DNA from: Ricinus communis
Taxonomy: Eukaryota; Streptophyta; Magnoliopsida; Malpighiales; Euphorbiaceae
Direction: 5' to 3'
NCBI RefSeq assembly: GCF_019578655.1
Contig: NC_063259.1
Location: forward strand, 31,297,277 to 31,361,276
DNA length: 64,000 nucleotides
Under the pieces are notes generated by a model. That model worked only from the letters and a program-made list of their open reading frames with translations. It had not been told where the DNA came from and searched no databases. Both the position numbers and the translations under genes were made by a program. Position 1 is the stretch's first letter; each line of letters starts with the position of its first letter. Of this stretch, positions 37,439 through 52,958 are shown piece after piece.

Positions 37439-38594
37439 ATGGTTTCTCTTCATCATCTCTCACTCTGCAATAAGCGAACACCGTCACTTCCACAACTTCA
37501 TTTAATCACTACTAACAAACCTATACCACTCATTTCTCTATGGCTTACACATGGGGATGTTCCTCTTTTCAAGAAAACAAACACAAATCAGTCTTCTTCT
37601 TCTTCTTCTTCTTCTTCTTCTTCTTGTGTTGTTCGTGCGCTAGAGAAAGATTCACAGCAGTATGAGATAGACCAAGAAAAGGCAAGGGAAGCCCTTCAAA
37701 AACTTGACCAGCAGCTACAAGACCTCTCCAAGAAACAAGTCACTCCTCCAAAAGTAAAAGGTACATCATTTATGTGCTTAATTTTGATCAATTTATTATC
37801 TCCAGATGGTTAGCAGTAGCATTAGATATCTTGAACCATTTGCTTCTGTTAATTTTCTCACTGAAAGAAGTGGTACTCATCCCAATTGATAAGTCGCTGC
37901 TCTGTTTTGTACGTATGAATTAGCTTATCCAAAATTTCACATTTTTCATCCAATTTCACAAATCATTGTCAACCACAGAAAACAAGAAACGTTCTATCAG
38001 ACAAAATTAAGCAATATCAGAAGGATCAGTTCCAGTAAACAACTAGCTAAAGGTTATTCGAAATTTCCAAACGAGGGCTTGATATATTATGGCACGAACC
38101 TGCCTATTTGTGCTCAACTCTAGCTTTCGGAATTGCTTTGGCGTGAAATAGATTGCCAAAATCTAACACCTCGTATGACTTGTTTTAGCATGAAAATGCA
38201 TGCTTGAGAATGGAGAAATGGAATGGACAGAGGAAGGGTGATTTGCATTTCCTATAAAATACTATATAGGCTTTCTGTTTGCAAGGGAGGGAATAATGAG
38301 CGCAGTTTGACTTGTGTTGCTTGAACTCTGATTGCAGTCTCAGATGTGAAAATAACAAGAGATCAAACAATAGAAGAAGTGCCAGAGATGTCAGGGTCTT
38401 TCCTAGCATTTTTTGCTGCGGGACTCTTTCTTTTCACTATCCTCTACAATCTCCTATATATCACAGTAATAGATCCATCCGGGGATGCACCAGAGCCGAC
38501 TCCAGTTACTCCCACTACTGATCTTGAAAATGAATCTCCTCAAGTTGCAGCAGTTCTGCAGCCGTTGCCTTTGGCGCCTGATGTTTCCAAGTAA
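37439..38594 (+). CDS. Predicted plastid-targeted single-pass membrane protein, function unknown
   Basis: Two exons, 37439-37760 and 38338-38594, give 192 aa. The first ~66 residues look like a chloroplast transit peptide: no acidic residue before position 40, rich in Ser, Leu and basic residues, with a run of about 11 Ser at 52-62 encoded by a TCT microsatellite. A polar, probably helical segment follows (DQEKAREALQKLDQQLQDL, about 78-96). A single hydrophobic segment, SFLAFFAAGLFLFTILYNLL, spans about 128-147. The tail is Pro/Thr-rich and acidic. This layout (transit peptide, one membrane span, proline-rich C-terminus) recalls the thylakoid protein MPH1 that protects photosystem II in high light, but I cannot confirm homology. 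No catalytic motif is visible. Confidence 0.75.
37592..37625. repeat. (TCT)n coding microsatellite
   Basis: About eleven TCT triplets in frame encode poly-Ser in the predicted transit peptide. Length changes by whole triplets would keep the frame. Confidence 0.9.
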
Positions 38595-41160
38595 CAAACT
38601 CTGATAATGATGGTAATTACTTGGATTACATTAGTCGGAGCAAATGCTGAGAAGCAAGTTTTGGTGTTCTGATCATTTAAATAATTGATAAATTTACATA
38701 TTTTGCTTCCCGCAATGCAAATCTCTCGTTAGTAAAATGCATGAGCAATAGTTGAATTATTGATTTCCTGGCATAAACTTAGCACCTGCACGCTTAACAA
38801 ATAATCTACTATTGTTTTGCATATAAAAAGCTGTTTAGGCTGTGATCGGTAGCATATGATATACTTGCCTGAAATGATAGACCAATTCATAACACAAGGT
38901 GCCAAGACTAAGCATTTATAACCTAAGCAGAGCAAGTTTGAATGCCTGCCGAATATTCCTCAAGAAAGAAAAAAAAAAAAAAAAAAGAGTATTTAAAGGA
39001 GCAGTACCTACTTATCCAAAGATCAATGCCAGCTTTGCATTTGTGTACAAGTTACACAACATGATGTAGCATAATGTCATTCAACGTACAGCAATGGCCT
39101 TTCACTGACATATGGGAATACGGATACTGATTATGATGGTGGAAAAACAAGAACACCATCATCACCAATGAGCAGTTTTTGGGTTTTGGAGGTTCCAGTT
39201 CCTTTTTCCCTACCAAATCATTGTTAATCCTTTCTTGCCCATTTTACAAGGAAAAGAAAGAAACCACTATAGCAAATGTAATCGATGAATGCACATTTAA
39301 GATCAATACAGAACAATATGCTTATATACTTACAAAGACAAAAGATCATTATGTTTTGTGCTGGTGATTTGTTTTCTTTTAATATTAGTTTAAGAATTCA
39401 TATTTAGATCTGGATCTGGTAATGATTCTTTATAGTCCATCTGCATTTGTAGATTTATAGTATTGACTTGCCCCAAGAATAATTCATATCTAATTTTTTT
39501 TCTTTCTTTTCAGAATTTGACAATACAAAAAGTCATTGGCAAATAAATCAGACCAAATATGGTTTTTTTTTTTTAAATGATAAATGCTTGAAGTATAAGT
39601 GAGTTCTCACCATTATAGTGGCTACTCTTATGAATTAAGAAAAAACAAATATTAATTAAGATTACAACAAACTAAGGCACCTTCAGAAGTCTTTTTCATT
39701 CAAGGTGGGGAAAAGAAAGAAGTGAAGAAATAAAAAGAAAAGTCTTTATCTGTTTTATCATTAGAGAAATAAAACAGTGGAACCCAAATAAGACACAAGT
39801 ACAAAGAGAAGTCCAAAATGAAGGTTACCAAGATTTGACCATTTAAAAGGGCAAAAGGAAAAAGAGAAATGCTTGGCTTTGAATGAATCTACACATGCAA
39901 AGATTATATAAGAGGTTGAAATTGTCTTATGAATCCTTTCATATGAGTTGTGCTATAACTTTACCCACCAACACACTTCAATTTTGGTGTCATTTTCTTT
40001 TTCCACCAGCTGCACCTATTATTGCATTACCTGATAGAACAGGTAATTGTAATTCACCTTTTCCTATCTCCTTTCTCTTTTCTATTCTTTCTAAACCAAA
40101 AACTGTATTTCTTTTAAGTTGAATATTTATTTTCTCTTCTTCTTCTTCCTCTTTCTTACTGTTTTCCTTATAACAGCAAAAAGTAAGAAAGAAAAAGAAA
40201 GCTGTTAGCAAGTATATCAGATGTAAATTTTTCTTTCAGCTACCAAATATTTTTATTGTAACTGTGAAGACCAAAATTAGATGGCCCCAGCCCAAGTGTC
40301 AATGTATTATTTTAATAATTATATTTTTAATTTTATATTTTCTTTGGTTAAACCTGAGGTTTGTTTGGATATTTTGGGAATACAGTAAAAAGGAAAAGAG
40401 GGAACAAAAAAATAAAGCAATAGGGTTCTTTCTCTCTCTCTGCCTCTTTGTATCCATCGCTGAATACAAGAGAGAGAGAGAGAGTCTCTGCAAAAGAGGG
40501 AAAAAAAAAAAAAAGCTCTTCTTTGACTCTCCGTTATGTGTTCCACATTCACACTTTTTTCACATCCATTGGCAGTTATAAGCATTTAATTAAATTGAAA
40601 GCTTATCTCATTTGGGTATATCTCTGATTTTCCTCAGCTTTCAGATTATCAGAATTCCCAGGTGGGTTTTCCTTTCTCTTAACACTACATTTCGCTTTTT
40701 GAGCTTAAAAATCTCAGCTTTATTTGTTTCTTGATTTTTTTTTTCTTGCTAGTGTTATTGTCTCATTTTTGTCGTGGTTTTTCTTATTTCCATTTCCTTT
40801 CCTTAATGTTTTTTTATTTATTTGGTATGAATCTACTTTCATTTTTCTCTTTATTATGTCAATCTTTTCTTCATTTTGTCCTTATAGGTTCCTTGAAATA
40901 TCAAATCTTTGAACAAAATTTCCAATTTTCCTGGAGATTCTTCTTTTCTTTTCTCATTTTCTTTTTGAAAAAAATCGTGTTGTTTTTTCTCTGTTGAAAG
41001 CAAAATTCAAAATTTTTACTTTTTTTGCATTTACTATTTTTTAGCAGAGGGATATCAGATATTGACAAGTTTATTTCTTTTGCTTTATTGGGTATTCTTG
41101 AAATCTCTGCAGGTAAAATTTGGAAAAAGATTGGAAGTTTGAGAGATAGCAGTTGATTTC
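38595..41160 (+). other. Intergenic DNA, then promoter and leader of the CPK gene
   Basis: No protein gene is supported. It includes poly-A at about 38969-38987, a CT run at about 40430-40442 and a GA run at about 40469-40485, marking a CT/GA-rich region near the presumed transcription start. CCCAG|GTGGGT at 40661/40662 and CTCTGCAG at 41105-41112 are good borders for a ~450-bp leader intron, a common arrangement in CDPK genes. Confidence 0.45.
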
Positions 41161-44872
<3,712 letters not shown>

Positions 44873-46642
44873 AGAAAAAGAAAAACTAATGTCAGGAAGG
44901 AAAAGAAGACCCTCAATTGTTGTCGGATTTCATGAAATTACTATGACCTTGTCCCTTCGAACTTCGCGAGACATTTTGGATAGATAGGATCAAATTGATG
45001 GTCTTAGTGTCTTTATTGTGTTTAGAATCTGTTCACCCTGAGGTAGTTGCAGGAGAAGAGGCAAACTAAATGTTACAAGGAAAGTTGCTTGGACCACAAT
45101 ATGTGGTTGTAAATATATCACAAGTTAGGTTAAACATTTGTTGAATTACATATCTTTCGCTCCCATGTGCTGTTGATGACAGAAGTGACCCCCTTGCAAC
45201 TGTTTATGTGAATTTGATTGCCCCTTTTTTCTGCTGGAGGCATTGTCTTTTTTTGGGTTTGAAAGCATTGATTTTTTCTTGGTGATTTAGGTATGAATTC
45301 TCACATTCATTTAGAGCATATTTCCATATCCTTTTGTTGTTTTGGCACAGATCGCCAAATAGGCAAAGACCAGAGAATCGTTGCTGGTGAGTTGGTTTTA
45401 GAATTAAAAAACTGCAATTACTGAAAAGTGATCTTTGCACTTCGGAGGCTGACATACAGTTTTAGGACGTCAGATTCGGAAGTGGGCGCAATTAAACATC
45501 ATAATGATATTCTTAAAAGCAAATTTGCTCTTTTCCTTAATATTATTACAACTAATTTACTACAACAAAGGATCACCATCAATTGTGGCATAATAGGTCA
45601 TGCCTTACATAAGTATCTTGACCCCCTTTTTTTTGCTTTTATTGATTATTATTATTCTTTATTCATGGGTTCTTACATAATTAAATACTCTTACAAACAT
45701 GATCTTTTAATTCAAATCTAATTTTACTCTAAATTGAGACATATGCACCTAGAGTATAAATCGGTTGAATATGAATCAATATTAATACACTAATTCCCTT
45801 CAATTATAAAATTTATAAAAATTTAAAAAGAAAATTAAAAGTTTTTATTAGACAATAAACCAAAGATCCAATTGGACTGGTGATGAGCTCTAATTCAGTT
45901 GGATCAGGGCTAAAATACACGATTAACCCTTGGCTTTAGAGAACAGTCGCCCTTTTGAACCTTTTTCCCTTTAAGAGTGTCTTTTAGTTGGATCCTACAG
46001 TTTAAAGTCTTACATTCCTATTCAATTTGTTCTTTCTTAGTCAAACAGTTTTGGACTCCAATGCGGCAACCAAACAGTGCATTGAGTTGGCCCTCACAAC
46101 TACAGCCAATCATATACTGCTTTTTAACCAACTTCAATTTCATATCCTGCACCTTCACCCATTTAATCATTTTCTGCTTTTGCTCCTATTACTAAACGCA
46201 GCCCAATACTGACCAGAACTCCGTCCAGATTCATTTGCTACCGGAGAATCCAAATTTGGTTTCGCATGTCTGTCAAAATCACTCCCACGCTCATTATTTC
46301 CACGCGCTTCTCCATATTTATTTTCAGGTTTCACTTTTGCCTAATCGCAGTGAGGGAAGGGAAGCGCGTAGCATAAAGAGGCGCAGCAGAAAAAGAGACT
46401 CGTGTCAGGCACGTGACGGCGCACATTAGCGGAAAGTCACTGGGCACTAGCACATAACTAAATAACGAAAAAGAAAAAAGAACAAGATTGATACTTTCGT
46501 TTTCATCTCAATATCTTCTTTCTTCACCATTATCAGTTATAATCACCACTCACTCAATTTCTGCAGAAATATCTAATCTTTACGCCCCTGGCTTCTATCA
46601 TCTAGGGTGTACTGCCTGAAATCTAATTATCTAAGAGCACAC
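44873..46642 (+). other. CPK 3'UTR, spacer, and promoter/leader of SIR
   Basis: No coding region is supported. The first ~300 bases are probably CPK 3'UTR. The middle (about 45430-46000) is AT-rich without clear structure. The last ~400 bases form the SIR promoter and leader, with GCACGTGACG (G-box/ABRE core) at about 46409-46418 and a CT-rich leader from about 46500. Confidence 0.4.
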
Positions 46643-49600
46643 ATGACGACAACAACGACGCCGTTTGGGGCAGCGAACACGGCGGTGCTCAAAGAGCAGA
46701 AGATCCAGATAAGGAGCTTTGATGGTTTGAGGTCATCAAATTCACTTGCTTTGACCAGACATCTTAACGTCTTATCTGTTCCTTCCTCTTCTAGACCTTC
46801 GCTTATTCGAGCTGTTGCCACTGTGAGTTTCTCTCTGCTTTTCTTTCCCTTTATTTTTTTTTTTTAATTGAGCTTTCTTTTTGGTAGTGAAAAATATTTT
46901 TGGCGACGCGCCATCTACTGGCGGCATTCCATTAGTTTGATCCCCTGTCTTTTACCGGATCCGTCAATTGAATGACATGTCGTCTGTTTGTTGTCGGCCC
47001 TCTCTTTTTTTTTTTCTCTCTTCTTTTGTTGGTTCCAATGATAGTAATGTTCAATGGACTCATCCGTGTCTATGTTGTGTCACAAACAATAAAATGAACA
47101 GTAAATATATACTCCGTAAACTTACATCTTCCTCGTAAATTTGCATTTTGATTGTAAGTTGTAACTTGATGTTAATGGAGAGAACCAGTTCAGTTTCTCT
47201 TCTGTGTCTAGAGCTGTTCTTCAAAAATCTCATCTAGTCAAATGAAGTCATTTTAGAGCGTGCTTCAATTCGCTTTTTTTTTTTCTTATTCTTTTTTTTG
47301 TTGGGCTGTTTGGAAACCAAAAAAAAAAAAAAAGAGTTTGAACTTTTAGTTACATGTTCATCGAATTTCATCATTTGCGCAACTTTTTTGTTGGCAGCCA
47401 GTGAAGCCAGAGACAGAGACTAAGCGCAGTAAGGTCGAAATAATCAAAGAACACAGCAATTTCATTAGATACCCTCTTAATGAGGAGTTGGAGACAGATG
47501 CCCCAAATATCAATGAGTCTGCTACACAATTAATCAAATTCCATGGAAGTTATCAGCAATATAACAGAGACGAACGTGGTGCTAAATCTTACTCATTTAT
47601 GCTTCGTACTAAGAACCCTTGTGGCAAAGTCCCAAATAGACTTTACTTGACCATGGATGATCTTGCTGATCAGTTTGGAATTGGAACACTTCGCTTAACA
47701 ACTAGACAAACTTTTCAGCTCCATGGTGTTTTAAAGAAGGACCTCAAGACTGTAATGAGTAGTATCATTCATAACATGGGTTCAACTCTTGGTGCATGTG
47801 GCGATCTCAACAGGAATGTTTTGGCCCCTGCTGCTCCATTTGCAAGAAAGGATTATCAGTTTGCACAGACAACTGCTGATAATATTGCAGCACTCCTAAC
47901 TCCCCAGTCTGGTTTTTACTATGATATGTGGGTGGATGGTGAGAAAATCTTGTCAGCAGAACCTCCTGAGGTAGTGAAGGCCCGCAATGATAATTCTCAT
48001 GGAACAAACTTCCCTGAGTCACCAGAGCCTATTTATGGAACCCAGTTCTTGCCTAGGAAGTTTAAAATTGCTGTCACTGTACCAACAGATAACTCTGTGG
48101 ATCTTTTCACAAATGACATTGGTGTTGCAGTAGTTGCTGATGCTGATGGCGAGCCTCGGGGATTTAACATATATGTAAGATCAACAAATATTTTTATTTT
48201 AATCACATTTTTATCTAGCTGCATTCAACTATTTGTTTCTCACAATTTCAACTTCAGGTTGGTGGTGGTATGGGGAGAACACATAGGATGGAGACAACTT
48301 TTCCACGTCTGGCTGAACCATTGGGTTATGTGCCAAAAGAAGACATTTTGTATGCAGTGAAAGCTATTGTTGTTACACAACGAGAAAATGGGAGGAGAGA
48401 TGATCGTAGGTACAGCAGAATGAAATATTTGATCAGCTCTTGGGGAATTGAGAAATTTAGAAGTGTTGTTGAGCAATATTATGGAAAGAAATTTGAGCCC
48501 TGCCGCGAGTTGCCTGAGTGGGAATTTAAAAGTTACTTGGGATGGCATGAGCAGGTTTGTTCTGAAGATTCCAACATCTTCTATATATGTTCTTTTGATT
48601 CTGATCCAATCACAACACAATATTTTGACCTTCTTGCAGTCATTGACTTTCAAATTATACCTTCATCCGCTGGTCCATTGCTTTCTGACTTCTGTTTCTG
48701 TTCACTAACTGATTAAAAAAATATTGGTAGGGAGATGGCGGTTTGTTTTGTGGGCTTCATGTTGACAGTGGTCGTATTGGAGGGAAAATGAAGAAAACGT
48801 TGAGGGAGATAATAGAGAAGTACAATTTAGATGTGCGTCTCACACCAAACCAGAACATCATCTTGTGTGGTATTCGCAAAGCATGGAAGCGCCCCATCAC
48901 TGCAATCCTTGCACAGGCTGGATTACTGGTAAGATACCTGCATTGATTTCTATAACCATTTCGCCGTAATACTATGCAGTGGGATTGGGACTATTTAGGG
49001 GTTCACTGGTAATCCATTGACAGTTAGCCGTGGCCTGTAGGTAATGGACTTTGGAGCCTGTAACTAATATTTTTCTTCTATTTCTCGGTCATGTTCTGAT
49101 TAATATGAAGTTGTTTATCGAGCATTTTTAGCAGTTGGAATAGTGTTTCTCATGTTAAATCCCTTTTCTCTTTTTGCTTTTTTCTTTTTCTTTTTCTTTT
49201 TCGGTTGATTCTTGCTGCTTCCTCCTTTCTTCTTTGAAAAGGTTTTGACAGTGGTTTTTCTTGTGGACAGCAACCCAAATATGTTGACCCCCTCAATTTA
49301 ACAGCTATGGCATGTCCAGCTTTACCTCTTTGCCCCCTAGCAATAACTGAAGCTGAAAGGGGAATACCTGATCTCCTCAAACGTGTTAGAACTGTATTTG
49401 AGAAGGTATTTACTGTTTTAATCAGTTCGAATTAATTGATTTATTTGATGAAAGTACAGTTCATGCAAATTGGACTCTAGACTTTTGGGGACTCAAATGG
49501 CCTTTGTGACTTCAGGTTGGCTTCAAGTACAATGAATCAGTGGTAATAAGGGTTACTGGCTGTCCCAATGGTTGTGCTAGACCATACATGGCTGAACTTG

Positions 49601-50172
49601 GATTTGTTGGTGACGGTCCAAACAGCTATCAGGTATAGAAAGGATATAACCCCCTCCCCTCTAATATACAGGAGTTACTGAAACATGTGTGATGTTCCTG
49701 TTATCTATTTTTTGAAACAGATTTGGCTTGGGGGAACACCCAATCAAACTGCATTAGCCAGAAGTTTCATGAATAAGGTTAAGATTCAAGACCTTGAAAA
49801 AGTTCTAGAACCTCTTTTCTATAATTGGAAACGGAAAAGGCAATCTAAAGAATCATTTGGCGACTTCACCAACCGTATGGTGAGCTTAGAAGCTAGCTGG
49901 TTTTCTTAATTAATTATTGTTTGTCCAGGGTGAAGTAATTGCAACTTTTTCAATGAATTTGTTAGGGATTTGAGAAACTTCAAGAGTGGGTTGACAAATG
50001 GGAAGGTATAGTGTCTTCACCACCCAAGTACAACCTGAGGCTCTTCTCTGATAAGGATACATATGAGAAAATCGATGAACTTGCAAAGATGCAGAATAAG
50101 ACTGCTCACCAGTTAGCCATGGAGGTTATTCGCAATTATGTTGCTGCCCAGCAAAATGGGAAGGGTGAATGA
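46643..50172 (+). CDS. SIR: Ferredoxin-sulfite reductase, chloroplastic
   Basis: Exons 46643-46822, 47398-48174, 48258-48554, 48731-48928, 49271-49405, 49516-49632, 49721-49879 and 49966-50172, all in phase 0, encode 689 aa (tobacco enzyme ~693). It reduces sulfite to sulfide with six electrons from ferredoxin in the plastid stroma, the last reductive step before cysteine synthesis, and is also known to bind plastid nucleoid DNA. Residues 1-60 (exon 1) are a Ser/Thr-rich transit peptide. [11 protein letters not shown] is the siroheme-side motif. The 4Fe-4S/siroheme cysteines are all present: Cys499 and Cys505 in ACPALPLC, Cys545 and Cys549 in GCPNGC. Ferredoxin-nitrite reductase is excluded by length and by the sulfite-reductase-type N-terminal half and tail ([17 protein letters not shown]). 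I chose ATG 46643 over an upstream in-frame ATG at 46607 because the family begins MTTT. Confidence 0.96.
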
Positions 50173-51687
50173 GGTATTCACTTGCCCGCTCCACTGAATG
50201 GTACTAGTAGGTTTTGGTGTGATTTTGTATCACAGTTTTGCTCGCTGAGGCACTTATGAGGACTGTACTCTATATTTTCATAAAACCCAGGCCGTGTATT
50301 CCATCAAGCTAATTTATCAAAAAAGATTGTTTTTTCATTGACTTCTCCTGAAATAAATTAGTTTCTTCATGTATTTGACCTTCAATAGGTTTCTCAGTTT
50401 ATTCACAAAGAACTATGGAACAAGTAGGAGTTTCAGACTATTGGGTGCAGAAGCTTTAGGGTTTCTTGGCTTTGCACATTCGCATGTAGTTGTAGTTTTT
50501 GCGGATCAAAATGTTACAGTTGGCTCCATTTGTGTCAATTCTGGTCCGAGGGAGGAAAAATCTCCGCATGTGAAAGGCAGTATCTTAGTGGCAAATTTCT
50601 CTTTTGCCGGATAATTTTATTTCATTTTCTTGAATAAACTAGAATTTTATATCATTGTCCAGGTGTTTCAAGAAAGAACGGTAAAAATAAATAAAAAATA
50701 GAATGGTATACTTTATGCTTTATCTGAATTTTAAGGTAAATAGAAAGACATTATCACTTTAAGGTAAATTTCAATAATTAGAATAAATTATTTTTTAACT
50801 AATTATTTTTTAACGAAGATAATGTAGTCTCGAAAACATAGATAATCTTAAAACGGCTTTTAGTTAACTCAATAAGCAGCGGTTAGGTAGCCTATATTAA
50901 ACTATCAGCTTCTAATCTTTTTAATTTACTAAACAGATAAAATTACTAACAAGTAGCCATCTATCACCTAATTCTTAAAAGCTAAATTAAACGCCCCCAT
51001 TAGTATAATAATTTTATATTATTGGTCTTTTTAATTTACTAAACCGCTAGAAGTATCATAAACAAACAGTTAAATTAAAACACCCCCATTCGTATGATAA
51101 CTTTACATTCTTGGCCGGATGTTATTAAAGCAGATGAGGGGGCTGTTATAACAACACTATGTTGTTAAGAGGATCAACTAATCCAATTATAGCTTAAGTG
51201 GTCACTAACTATTAAGGATGTTAATTTGCAGAATAATCGTTCTAGAACTATGATTGTTCTGATCAGACTGTCCTTGAAGCTCTGTGTATCACTAAACTAT
51301 AATCTGGATATGACTATTGGCCGGATAATCTTTAAGCTTAAAGTAACTATAATGCTCCTGAAGCTCTCTGACTCGGCTGAAGTACCCATCCGAAGCCCAA
51401 GACGTTTATGCTGAATGGCATTTACGAATACCATACATTAGAAGATATTTTGAAGGATGAAAAATAAAAAGAATAAAAAAAGCAGTTGAGCAGTTGGATG
51501 TATGTTTGTCAAGTTGTTAGAAAAGAAACTTAAGCAGAGAAGAGCTCAAAAAAACAAAAAGTTCAAGGAAGTAGAAGCGGGGATAGAGCAGATAGGATTT
51601 TCCAATGAAAGGATACAAGAGGGTACAACTTTCACATTAATCTAAAAGACCAATCAACAATGCATATGAAGAACCGTTAGATTTGTC
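50173..51687. other. Convergent spacer between SIR and PSBTN
   Basis: No coding region is supported. The first ~200 bases are SIR 3'UTR, with an AATAAA at about 50352. From about 50690 to 51440 the sequence looks like decayed transposon DNA, including the repeat listed separately. The last ~200 bases are PSBTN 3'UTR. Confidence 0.45.
50916..51114. repeat. Two diverged copies of a ~100-bp repeat, probably MITE-derived
   Basis: TCTTTTTAATTTACTAAAC occurs at 50916 and again at 51026. Each copy is followed by a CTAAATTAAACGCCCCCATT-like block (about 50981 and 51070) and an ATAACTTTACATT-like block. The GGGGGCGTTTAATTTAG end seen on the minus strand is typical of plant MITE termini, but I found no clean target duplication. 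Confidence 0.5.
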
Positions 51688-52008
51688 TCACTTGTGGCAG
51701 ATTTTAGCAGTTGGCATTGACACACATATAGAAGCATACTTCTTCTTGGCATCTAAAGTCCCTGCCTTAGGCTCATCAGCCATGGCAACTTTAGCGACTG
51801 AGAATGCAGCAGCGGCTGCAGCTGCAAACACCAAATCCCTCCTTCCGCTGCTGCTCTCTTCCTTGTTCTTCATCTCCACGTTGACCCTTTCGCCTTCTGT
51901 GACCTTTGAGGCCTTGGCCACGATCAGCCCTCTGCGAGGGGCTGTGAAGGGCTGTCTGGTCAGGGTTGAACCAGCAAGGAACGAGGCTGTCATGGTCATG
52001 GAAGCCAT
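51688..52008 (-). CDS. PSBTN: Photosystem II 5-kDa protein PsbTn (nuclear-encoded PsbT)
   Basis: Single exon, 106 aa. It is a small lumenal subunit on the donor side of photosystem II. Targeting is bipartite. Residues 1-~35 are a Ser/Thr/Arg stromal transit peptide. A twin-arginine motif (RRDLVF, Arg56-Arg57) and a run of seven alanines then lead to an AMA site before Asp78, as in Tat-pathway lumen signals. The mature peptide would be about 29 residues, DEPKAGTLDAKKKYASICV continuing to the C-terminal HK. Its two cysteines (Cys95, Cys104) could form the disulfide described for PsbTn. Length, twin arginine and the Cys-x8-Cys tail match the family closely. Confidence 0.93.
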   Translation of the reverse strand: MASMTMTASFLAGSTLTRQPFTAPRRGLIVAKASKVTEGERVNVEMKNKEESSSGRRDLVFAAAAAAAFSVAKVAMADEPKAGTLDAKKKYASICVSMPTAKICHK

Positions 52009-52958
52009 CTCTGCTGAGTGTAAAAGTTTGGTTTCTGATTCTCAAATGCACGTAACAACGGAGTTGATTGTTGTTATTATTACACACAGCAAACGCAAAT
52101 TCCCTAAAGAGTCTTGTGACCTTCATCCATTTCCTTATCTTAATAAATATTCGATCAAATGGAATAATGCCACGTATTCCTTTATCTTGTCAAGAGTTTG
52201 TGGTTGCAAATCCTTTTGTTGTGTGGCGGACGTGCATGATCATCATGCACTTCGCCTTTATTTTGGTCATCTCATAATCCGAGTGTAAGCAGAAGCAAAG
52301 AAAATTGGAATATATTATAAATTCGTTCTTGTAATTCCTCATTTATTTCCATCCCTCGTGTAAAGAGATTTGCATTGCTGCTGACTATTATTACGTAAAC
52401 AGCTTTCCATATAAACTATCTTAGAAATCAAGAGATTGAAGTTTCCTATCAGCTTCATCAAAGTATCGGCACAGATTACTTGTATGACACCTAATATTAT
52501 CAATCACCAAAAACAAAGAATGCGCTTGCAATAATCATCCCATACTAATCCGAACTTCTCCATACGCCACCGTTTTTAATAATTTTTTGGCTCCGACTTC
52601 TTTATGCTAAAGTTTTGAACAGAAGAAATATCTGATTTACCATAATTCATGGATTTGCCCTCTTGAATTCATCTAAGGACCGTCACCTCCATCACAAATT
52701 GAGACTACATGGGTTGAACCATCAAATAGTACACCTCATTTTCCGACACAACCGCATATTTAACAAGCAGCAAAAGGGATTCAATCCAATTCCAAATTGA
52801 TCGAAATAACACAAGTTATTACGAAATCCAAAATCTCCAACAAAACTTCAAAACAAAATGACAGCATGTCTATAGTGTTCAGAACCTACTAAAGTAATTA
52901 ACATGAAAACTTTTAAAAAAATATATTCTCAACTTCAATAGATTAGACTGCCTCTGCA
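52009..52958. other. PSBTN promoter side and 3' side of RPS2
   Basis: No coding region is supported. The first ~350 bases should be the PSBTN leader and promoter (minus strand). They contain GCCACGTATT at about 52169 and the inverted repeat GTGCATGA-TCA-TCATGCAC at 52232-52250. The right part is probably RPS2 3'UTR and spacer. Confidence 0.45.

Noticed and set aside
46607..46642. Upstream in-frame ATG giving SIR 12 extra residues
   Set aside because: The family normally begins MTTT and the downstream ATG gives a normal transit peptide; the upstream one would add an atypical [12 protein letters not shown].
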